From assembly GCA_016296655.1 (NCBI GenBank), contig JAEDIW010000059.1, positions 1 to 12,197 on the forward strand: a stretch of DNA of 12,197 bases, read 5' to 3'. The position numbers were made by a program, and so were the translations under genes. Under the pieces are notes generated by a model. It was not told the DNA's origin. It did no database searches and was given only the letters and a program-made list of their open reading frames with translations. This document shows, one piece after another, positions 6,682 to 12,197 of this stretch (its first letter is position 1; each line of letters starts with the position of its first letter). The stretch comes from Treponema sp. Its GTDB lineage: Bacteria > Spirochaetota > Spirochaetia > Treponematales > Treponemataceae.

Positions 6682-8505
6682 ATGGCTTATGAAGTAACGG
6701 CTACCAGGCGCAGACCGCAGCGCTTTGAAGATTTGGTAGGACAGGAATTTGTTGCGGCTACATTAAAAAAATCTATACAATCTGGGAAGATTGCCCATGC
6801 TTATCTATTTTCTGGCCCGCGTGGATGTGGAAAAACTTCGACGGCGCGTATTCTTGCAAAGGCATTAAACTGTCAGAGCGACACAAAGGCTGTTGCAACT
6901 CCGTGCTGTGCATGTACTGCCTGTTCAGAAATCACAAAAGGTTCTAGTATGGACGTAATTGAAATTGACGGTGCATCAAATACCAGTGTAAACGATGTCC
7001 GTCAAATCAAAGATGAAGTTCAGTTTCCGCCGCAATCATGCCGTTACAAGATTTATATAATCGATGAAGTCCACATGCTTTCAACAAGTGCCTTCAATGC
7101 GCTGCTCAAAACAATTGAAGAGCCTCCGCCTTATGTAATTTTCATTTTTGCAACAACAGAACTTCAAAAAGTTCCTGCCACAATAAAAAGCCGCTGCCAG
7201 CAGTTTAATTTCCGGCTTGTTGCAATTGAACAGGTAAAAAATCTGCTTTCAGAAGCCTGCGGAGAACTTGGGCTTCAGGCAGAAGACGAAGCTTTGTACT
7301 GGATTGCAAGAGAATCTACAGGCAGTATACGCGATGCCTATACGCTTTTTGACCAAGTTGCAGCTTTCAGCGATGGATTTATTACTTACGAAAAAATCAG
7401 GGACAAACTTGGTCTTGTAGGTGTTGACCGCTTAAATGAAATTTTTGACAAATGCTGCGATGCAGATACAGAAGCTGTCATAAATACTTTGGATGAATAC
7501 TTGCAGGCAGGAGTTTCCATTGAACAGCTTATTTCAAATAGTGCCGACTACGTAAGAAGCCTTCTGCTTTTGAAAAACGGTGTAAAAAAAGAAGCCTTGC
7601 TCGGCCAGTCCCCGGAACGTTACAGCAGTAAGGTTCTGGAATGTTGGAATTCTATACAAATGGAACGGGCACTTTCCTTATTTTTGCAACTTTATAGGGA
7701 TATCCGCTATTCTCTTTCCCCAAGATTTGAACTGGAACTGGCTTTTTCAAAATTATGCTGGTTGAAGCAGTATGTTTCGCCTGCAGAGGTAAAAAAAGCT
7801 GTCGACGCAGCAAAAAATCTTTTGCTAAAAGGTGAAATGCACGTTGAACAGCCTGCACCAGCTGCAAGTTTGAGACCGAATTTTCAAGTAGCAGCTGCAA
7901 CTGAACAGAGGCTGGAACAAAGCAGCGGTAAACCTGCGGCTGCAGAAAATTTCCGGAAACCTGATGGAATGCCGACTTTTTCTGCATTGAACAAAGCCTT
8001 TGAAAATGCAGGCGGAACTTCCGATGCAAGTTCATCAGGCGAAAGCGAATACAGCAATGCAGATTATCCGCCAATGGATGAACCGCCTGAGATTCCGCCG
8101 TCTGAAGAGGATTTTTCCAATTCTTTTAGTTATGGCGGAGCCCTGCCGCCTGAACAATCAGTGGCTGAAAATCTTTCAGTAGAAGATTTGAAAAACAGGT
8201 TGGTTGCAGAATTTTCACGTAGGGATGACGGTTTTACGGCTTCTGCAGTAATGCAGGCAGAAAAATGGGAATTGAAAGAAAATTCGGTTACGGCAATTGT
8301 TGATACCGTTTTTAAACTAAAACAGCTCGAAAAACAAAAAACAGTAATTGCCGGACTTCTGTCTGAAATCTGCAGAAAAACAATTACTTTTACGCCCTTA
8401 TTTAAATCAGGTGAACAGCAAAGTCCAGAAATAAATGTCGTTCCTGAAAAAGTAGACATGATTTGCAAAATGTTTAGAGGTTCTATAGTTGGAGGAAAAA
8501 TATGA
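6682..8505 (+). CDS. dnaX: DNA polymerase III subunit tau/gamma (clamp loader)
   Basis: The product is 607 residues. It is the AAA+ ATPase core of the clamp loader, placing the beta clamp on primed DNA and tying polymerases to the replisome. Visible features are Walker A GPRGCGKT (45-52), four zinc cysteines (64, 75, 78, 81), Walker B IIDEVHML (126-133), SRC arginine finger motif (170-172) and sensor 2 GSIRDA (214-219). Domain III ends near residue 370. A low-complexity Ala/Pro/Ser/Glu linker (about 385-500) leads to a C-terminal domain (about 505-607). The ATG at 6682 gives the conserved MAYEVTATRRRPQ start. A TTG at 6664 adds six residues without support, and neither start has a strong ribosome-binding site. 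The stop overlaps ybaB by 4 bases. A slippery A7 run at 7791-7797 could yield a short gamma form. Confidence 0.96.
   Translation: MAYEVTATRRRPQRFEDLVGQEFVAATLKKSIQSGKIAHAYLFSGPRGCGKTSTARILAKALNCQSDTKAVATPCCACTACSEITKGSSMDVIEIDGASNTSVNDVRQIKDEVQFPPQSCRYKIYIIDEVHMLSTSAFNALLKTIEEPPPYVIFIFATTELQKVPATIKSRCQQFNFRLVAIEQVKNLLSEACGELGLQAEDEALYWIARESTGSIRDAYTLFDQVAAFSDGFITYEKIRDKLGLVGVDRLNEIFDKCCDADTEAVINTLDEYLQAGVSIEQLISNSADYVRSLLLLKNGVKKEALLGQSPERYSSKVLECWNSIQMERALSLFLQLYRDIRYSLSPRFELELAFSKLCWLKQYVSPAEVKKAVDAAKNLLLKGEMHVEQPAPAASLRPNFQVAAATEQRLEQSSGKPAAAENFRKPDGMPTFSALNKAFENAGGTSDASSSGESEYSNADYPPMDEPPEIPPSEEDFSNSFSYGGALPPEQSVAENLSVEDLKNRLVAEFSRRDDGFTASAVMQAEKWELKENSVTAIVDTVFKLKQLEKQKTVIAGLLSEICRKTITFTPLFKSGEQQSPEINVVPEKVDMICKMFRGSIVGGKI
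7791..7835 (+). other. Putative programmed -1 frameshift site in dnaX
   Basis: The zero frame reads gtA AAA AAA gct, an ideal -1 slippery heptamer of seven A residues. After a -1 slip the new frame adds 12 codons and stops at TGA 7833-7835, giving a 384-residue protein ending right after domain III, where gamma subunits normally end. A perfect 7-bp hairpin (7809-7815 with 7820-7826, loop aatc) lies 11 bases downstream, and an alternative 5-bp hairpin starts right after the run. The E. coli dnaX gene makes gamma by frameshifting at A AAA AAG, and Thermus dnaX uses slippage on an A run. Here the mechanism is inferred, not shown. Confidence 0.5.
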
Positions 8506-8807
8506 ATCCTTTTGATTTACTGAAAAATCCACAGGCCATTCAGGCTGAACTGGAAAAAGTTAAAAATCAGCTTGCACAGATTACAGTAACAGGTTCTTCT
8601 GGTGGAAACATGGTTCAAGTTACTCTCAATGGAAATATGGAAATGCTTTCCACAAAACTTGATCCTTTGTGTGTTGACAACAGGGACGTTCCAATGCTTC
8701 AGGATTTGATTGTTGCCGCACATCATGATGCAATGAGCAAAATCCAGGAAGAAATAAAAGACAGACTTGGCCCGATGATTGGAAGTTTTCCAGGGCTAGG
8801 CTTCTAA
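8502..8807 (+). CDS. ybaB: YbaB/EbfC nucleoid-associated protein
   Basis: The product is 101 residues, standard for the YbaB/EbfC family of small dimeric DNA-binding proteins (EbfC is known from the spirochaete Borrelia). It has an N-terminal helix rich in Gln, Glu and Lys, a beta segment around GSSGGNMVQVTLNG (32-45), and a C-terminal helix with DLIVAAHHDAMSKIQEE (67-83), both characteristic. The start overlaps the dnaX stop (ATGA), and GGAGG lies 6 bases upstream within dnaX, indicating translational coupling. The dnaX-ybaB-recR order is widely conserved in bacteria and supports the assignment. Confidence 0.95.
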   Translation: MNPFDLLKNPQAIQAELEKVKNQLAQITVTGSSGGNMVQVTLNGNMEMLSTKLDPLCVDNRDVPMLQDLIVAAHHDAMSKIQEEIKDRLGPMIGSFPGLGF

Positions 8808-8818
8808 GGAAGTTCTGA

Positions 8819-8904
8819 TTAACATTTGAAGCTAATACTCAGCACTTTCCGTCAAATTGCCGTAAGTCATTGATTTACGGGTAATTAGCTATATTCAAGG
8901 TTAA
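8819..8904. other. Structured inverted-repeat element between ybaB and recR
   Basis: The outer arms pair as ttaac (8819-8823) with gttaa (8900-8904), ttgaa (8826-8830) with ttcaa (8894-8898), and gctaat (8831-8836) with attagc (8884-8889), interrupted by short bulges. Inside, 8860-8880 forms a 9-bp hairpin (ccgtaagtc with gatttacgg, one G-T pair) with a 3-base loop, leaving 8837-8859 single stranded. The element ends about 20 bases before recR and has no T run. It could be an RNA structure in the transcript or a miniature repeat. No known riboswitch or RNA family is recognised. Confidence 0.5.
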
Positions 8905-8923
8905 CATAAAACAGGTTTTTCCC

Positions 8924-9514
8924 ATGAATGCTATTGAAGAATTAACAGCCTCATTTTCCAGACTGCCTGGCATTGGCAAAAAATCAGCAGCCCGGCTTGC
9001 TTACTTTCTTTTGAAAACAGATTCTGCATTTAATCAGAATTTTGCACGGCAGATTGCGTCTTTGCAGGAAAAAATAAAACCCTGCTCTGTATGTGGTGCC
9101 TGGACAGAAAACGACCCATGTCCAATCTGTTCAAATTCTCTGCGGGACAGAAGCGTTATATGCGTTGTAGAGCAGCCTCAGGATGTCCAGACAATCGAAA
9201 GTTTCCATGAATTTACAGGACTTTTTCATGTTTTGGGCGGAGTTATTGCTCCATTGGACGGAATAGGGCCTGACCAGCTGGCCATAGCATCTCTTATTGC
9301 CAGGGTAAACACAGGCAATGTGCAGGAAGTCATCATTGCAACAAATCCTACTGTTGAAGGCGACACAACAGCCTTATATCTGCAAAAACTTTTATCTGCA
9401 CAGACAAATGCAAAAGTTACCAGGCTTGCGTCAGGTCTTCCTGTCGGAGGAGATTTGGAATATACCGACAAACTTACACTTGCAAGAAGTTTTCGAGGAA
9501 GGACAACCTTTTAA
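8924..9514 (+). CDS. recR: Recombination mediator protein RecR
   Basis: The product is 196 residues, the normal RecR length. RecR works with RecF and RecO to load RecA on SSB-coated single-stranded gaps, as a tetrameric DNA clamp. Visible in order are a helix-hairpin-helix LPGIGKKSAARLA (14-26), a four-cysteine zinc finger (Cys54, 57, 66, 69), a Toprim domain with VICVVEQPQD (78-87; acidic Glu83) and NPTVEGDTTALYL (141-153), and the C-terminal Walker-B-like segment GLPVGGDLEYTDKLTL (171-186). The ATG at 8924 gives the canonical N-terminus, but only a weak AGG lies upstream. The structured element at 8819-8904 fills the gap to ybaB. It ends 32 bases before the stop of a convergent gene. Confidence 0.96.
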   Translation: MNAIEELTASFSRLPGIGKKSAARLAYFLLKTDSAFNQNFARQIASLQEKIKPCSVCGAWTENDPCPICSNSLRDRSVICVVEQPQDVQTIESFHEFTGLFHVLGGVIAPLDGIGPDQLAIASLIARVNTGNVQEVIIATNPTVEGDTTALYLQKLLSAQTNAKVTRLASGLPVGGDLEYTDKLTLARSFRGRTTF

Positions 9515-9546
9515 AAATCGGCAAAGCTTTTTGCAGCAGGCAAAAA

Positions 9547-11256
9547 TTAATTTGCCTGTGGCTGCCCGTATTTTATAAGCAGTTCAAACTTTCCGGGATT
9601 ATTTTCAGGGATTTCAGAAGTTACATCGTAGTCGAAAACTTCGTATTCGCTCATGGCAAACTTAATGCGCGTACTTCCAGAAAGGCAGTCTTTGTCCATA
9701 AGCAGACGATGTTTTTCCTTATTGTAACGATGTTCATACCAGGAAGGAAAATTGCCTTTTTTGCCGGAGCGGACAAAATCGTAACGCAAAAGGTTTACCA
9801 CAAGATTCAAATCTACGGATTCCACATCAAAATAATCTCTGTAAGATTTTACAAAAGAATAAAGCAAAGAAAACCAATAAAGTTCCCTTCTTGCCTGAGA
9901 AAAAGCTCCCTGACTTTCAGCAAATTCTGTAAAAGCCGAAATAAATTTCCAGGGTCTGACTTTTCTAAAAATATAAGCCATTGTACAAGAAAAACTTTTC
10001 CTGTTCCAAAAGGCATCGGTAATAATTTCAACATCTTTTAAAAAGGCCATGTCCTTAAAACTTAAATACGGAGTTGAAAAAGTTTCGTATACAGGTGATT
10101 CCATCCATTTCCAACCGTTTTTTAAAGCCATTTCTGCCATCTGAGTACCATTCAGGATTTTCAAGAAACCAAGCTGCAGGGCATCAGGCTTTAAATTCAT
10201 TACAAAATCATAGCTGCGTCCAAAACTTTCCAAATCTTCATACGGCAGCCCTGCAATCAAATCCAAATGCTGGTGAATTGTCCGCGGAATACGGCTTATT
10301 TTTTTTGCAAGAGCTTCTATATTGTCCGAACGGTTTACAGCTTTCAGGGTTTGTTTGTTCGATGACTGAATTCCCATTTCAAACTGCATTACACCAGCTG
10401 GCACTTTCTGCAAAAAATCTAAAGCTTCCTCAGAAAAATATTCAGCTTCTATTTCAAAATGAAACATAGTTTTGCCGTTGTGGTTTTCCAAAATAAACTG
10501 CCAGATGGGAATGTACCTGTCAGGATTCAGATTGTAGGTGCGGTCAACAAATTTTACAAGCTTCACATTTGCATCAAGAAAAATCTTCAATTCTTCCTGA
10601 ACTTTTTTCAAACTTTTAAAACGCACCCGCCTGTCCAAAGAAGAAAGGCAGTATGCACAACTGAAAGGACAACCCCGTGTTGATTCGTAGTAATAAATTT
10701 TATGGTCCGGGTCAAATTGCCCTGTCAAAATTTCAGGATAAGCAAAAGGAAGTTCGTCAAGGTTTTCAATCAGAGCCTGATTTCCGCTGTAAGTTATTTT
10801 TCCATTTTCGCTGCGAAAATAAATGCCTTTTACACTGGCATAATCTTTTCCATCCGCAAAAACTTTCATCAGCTGTGAAAAAACAATTTCACCTTCCCCA
10901 AATATTACAAAATCCAAATCGCAATATGCATTCAAATATTTTTCTGCGCTAAAGCCAAATTCTGGACCTCCAGCCCCAACCACACAAGCCGGCAAAATTT
11001 TCTTAATTTCAGGAATCAGCTTGCAGACATATTCTGCATTCCAGATATAAGTTGAAAAAAGAACCGCATCAGCTTGAGAAAATCCAATGCTCCTTAAAAC
11101 TTCACCTGCTGGCTGATTTATTGTGTATTCGGCAAGCTCAATCTGAACATTTTCCATTACCAGCGGATAATATTTTTGCGCATAAACTTTTAACGCACGG
11201 ATTGCAACATTTGTATGCATGTAGCTGGCATTTACAGAAACTAAAAGAACCCTCAT
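9547..11256 (-). CDS. B12-binding-domain radical SAM protein (DUF4080 type)
   Basis: The product is 569 residues. An N-terminal Rossmann-like cobalamin-binding domain (about 1-140; MRVLLVSVNASYMHTN, VVGAGGPEFG 92-101, FGEGE 119-123) is followed by a radical SAM barrel with the cluster motif CPFSCAYC (Cys196, 200, 203). A C-terminal region (about 410-560) looks like DUF4080. The DxHxxG motif of base-off cobalamin binding is absent. Such proteins cleave SAM at a 4Fe-4S cluster; the substrate of this subgroup is unknown. The start at 11256 is chosen because GGAG lies 6 bases upstream and the conserved N-terminus begins there. The upstream ATG at 11301 lies inside a TATAAT box, so it is probably not transcribed. 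The gene is convergent with recR. A weak hairpin (9521-9534) lies between them. Confidence 0.88.
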   Translation of the reverse strand: MRVLLVSVNASYMHTNVAIRALKVYAQKYYPLVMENVQIELAEYTINQPAGEVLRSIGFSQADAVLFSTYIWNAEYVCKLIPEIKKILPACVVGAGGPEFGFSAEKYLNAYCDLDFVIFGEGEIVFSQLMKVFADGKDYASVKGIYFRSENGKITYSGNQALIENLDELPFAYPEILTGQFDPDHKIYYYESTRGCPFSCAYCLSSLDRRVRFKSLKKVQEELKIFLDANVKLVKFVDRTYNLNPDRYIPIWQFILENHNGKTMFHFEIEAEYFSEEALDFLQKVPAGVMQFEMGIQSSNKQTLKAVNRSDNIEALAKKISRIPRTIHQHLDLIAGLPYEDLESFGRSYDFVMNLKPDALQLGFLKILNGTQMAEMALKNGWKWMESPVYETFSTPYLSFKDMAFLKDVEIITDAFWNRKSFSCTMAYIFRKVRPWKFISAFTEFAESQGAFSQARRELYWFSLLYSFVKSYRDYFDVESVDLNLVVNLLRYDFVRSGKKGNFPSWYEHRYNKEKHRLLMDKDCLSGSTRIKFAMSEYEVFDYDVTSEIPENNPGKFELLIKYGQPQAN

Positions 11257-11299
11257 TTTTTCTCCACAAGCAGAATTCAACAGTTTTTGAACATCAGCC

Positions 11300-11305
11300 A
11301 TTATA
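11300..11305 (-). promoter_or_regulatory. Candidate -10 box for the radical SAM gene
   Basis: On the - strand this reads TATAAT, about 44 bases before the preferred ATG at 11256. It overlaps an alternative upstream ATG (11301), so a transcript starting about 7 bases downstream would exclude that codon. No clear -35 hexamer is visible, the spacing region being AAGTAAACGGAATTTGA. Confidence 0.4.
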
Positions 11306-11573
11306 TCAAATTCCGTTTACTTGTGTTATTTTTATTTTTTTTTCAGGGCGCAACTTTTTGGCATAAACGGCGTTCCGGGGTTTGCTTACGCGCAGCCTCC
11401 GCACTCAGTCAGGGGCTGGTCCAAAAGTAAAGTTCACAGTGTCATACGCTATATGCACTGTAGACTCTGAAATAAAATTCAGCATGACGGAATCTATTAA
11501 CCAGCCCCCTCTTTCGCTTGCGGTGGCCAGGCCCCTCCATGCCGTAGCGCAACTAAACAGGAAAAACAAACAT
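11302..11573. repeat. Intergenic region with multi-hairpin repeat-like element
   Basis: No gene is seen here. From about 11375 to 11555 the composition turns GC-rich. The core is bounded by ggggctggt (11412-11420) and accagcccc (11500-11508), perfect 9-bp inverted repeats. Between them are a hairpin acagtg...cactgt (11436-11441 with 11456-11461, extended inward by cata/tatg) and a smaller one, ctgaa...ttcag (11467-11471 with 11478-11482), followed by agcatgacgg. On the - strand that segment reads like the GTCATGCTGAA...TTCAG palindromes common as dispersed intergenic repeats. A non-autonomous miniature element is possible. No target-site duplication was identified. Confidence 0.5.
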
Positions 11574-12012
11574 CTAAACGACAAACCTTTTTACGCGTTT
11601 GCTTAAAGAAGTCAGCACTTCACAGGAAATTGTGTTGCCTATTTTTGCAAGAGCAGCTACAGTAGTGTCAGTTCCGCTTTCTTTTGGACCAAAAATTACA
11701 ACTTTATCCCAAAGATGAACAGCTTTGTTGTCTTTTCCTAGGTTTACCATGCATTGATCCATGCAAATTCTTCCGCAAACAGGATATTTTTTTTCCGTTT
11801 ATCGTAATTTCAAGGCCTGAAACAAATCGTCTTAAAAGTCCGTCAGCATAACCAATCGGAATGACGGCAACATCTGTATCTTCTGTGCAAGTATAGGTTC
11901 TTCCGTATGAAATAGTTTTTCCATTTGGAAAATGCCTGATTGCTACAACCTGTGTTTCCAGTGCCAGAACAGGTTGTATGTTAAAATTTTGGCTATGTCC
12001 GTAAAAACGGTT
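11574..12012 (-). pseudogene. alr: Alanine racemase fragment, 5'-truncated and frameshifted
   Basis: The - strand encodes about 146 codons matching the C-terminal part of PLP-dependent alanine racemase, the enzyme that makes D-alanine for peptidoglycan. The upstream part (12012 to about 11788) reads LYG-like YGHS, then NIQPVLALETQVVAIR, the motif ISYGRTY carrying the second catalytic tyrosine, and VIPIGYADGLLRR. At the T8 run 11787-11794 (A8 on the coding strand) the frame is broken. One base fewer restores KYPVCGRICMDQCMVNLG and the remaining tail to the TAG at 11574-11576. A TAG at 12019-12021 closes the frame upstream, and about 220 N-terminal residues with the PLP lysine are missing. It cannot make an active enzyme. 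An intact alr is expected elsewhere, as D-alanine is normally essential. Confidence 0.85.
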
Positions 12013-12094
12013 GATAACCTAACCTTTTAAATATTAACCTGATAATTATGTATCATGAAAGTTCTTACTAAAGAATTATGCGTCCCTTAATTTT

Positions 12095-12184
12095 GTAAAC
12101 CGCAAGTTGTTTCAACAACTGAGGATTTACAAAACGTTCGCACAAGCGAACACGTAAATAAATAGAGTTTTTGCAAAAAAACTC
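12095..12184. repeat. Cluster of three hairpins at the window end
   Basis: Three palindromes follow one another. The first is gtaaa (12095-12099) with tttac (12126-12130), enclosing agttgtt/aacaact (12105-12111 and 12114-12120). The second is gttcgc/gcgaac (12136-12141 and 12146-12151, loop acaa). The third is gagttttt/aaaaactc (12165-12172 and 12177-12184, loop gcaa). The order gatttac ... gtaaat ... aaactcga also occurs in the repeats at 1-58 and 4313-4370, so this may be a larger relative of the same intergenic family. It has no coding potential and may continue past the window. Confidence 0.5.
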
Positions 12185-12197
12185 GAGACTTAAAATA

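Noticed and set aside
8819..8904. Second attC site between ybaB and recR
   Set aside because: The arms pair in several short blocks with small bulges rather than an R/L box pair with a central spacer, the core GTTAACA fits poorly, and the position inside a conserved operon is not a cassette boundary.
9515..9546. Bidirectional terminator between recR and the radical SAM gene
   Set aside because: Only a 5-bp stem (9521-9525 with 9530-9534) with no adjoining T run; too weak to call.

Overview
The window looks like chromosomal DNA of a host-associated spirochaete of the Treponema type. This is inferred from the AT-rich composition, the dnaX-ybaB-recR order with treponeme-like protein sequences, a DUF4080 radical SAM enzyme, relaxed signal peptides, and an integron-type attC site (Treponema denticola is known to carry a chromosomal integron). 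No rRNA, tRNA, CRISPR array or transposase was seen.

Layout. (1) 1-4370 is an accessory segment bracketed by two near-identical direct repeats (1-58 and 4313-4370). It begins with a possible gene tail (42-146) and a well-formed attC-like site (205-272). A lipoprotein gene (300-1103), a SanA/DUF218 membrane protein (1174-1863) and a secreted acidic protein (1893-3056) follow on the + strand. Two small membrane-protein genes lie on the - strand (3060-4257). (2) 4393-5570 is a self-contained - strand unit: a PfkB sugar kinase, most likely 2-keto-3-deoxygluconate kinase, with a strong intrinsic terminator and a promoter that overlaps one of two GTATAC boxes 31 bp apart. (3) 5490-5893 is a long intergenic stretch with a GC-rich, repeat-like island. 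(4) 5894-9514 is a + strand housekeeping block: an Asp/Glu racemase-family gene, dnaX, ybaB (overlapping dnaX by 4 bases) and recR. A 7-A slippery run inside dnaX could produce a short gamma-like subunit. A ~90-base inverted-repeat structure lies between ybaB and recR. (5) 9547-11256 (- strand) is a B12-binding-domain radical SAM protein convergent with recR. (6) 11340-12197 is degenerate DNA: a multi-hairpin repeat-like element, a 5'-truncated and frameshifted alanine racemase fragment, and a cluster of three hairpins running to the window end.

How the genes work together. dnaX, ybaB and recR form the classic replication/repair cluster: clamp loader, nucleoid-associated protein and RecFOR recombination mediator. 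The kinase belongs to hexuronate/pectin breakdown. The left accessory segment encodes envelope proteins of unknown function, consistent with cassette or island cargo.

The observations most worth following up are the attC site with its flanking repeats, the putative programmed frameshift in dnaX, and the unexplained structured intergenic elements.
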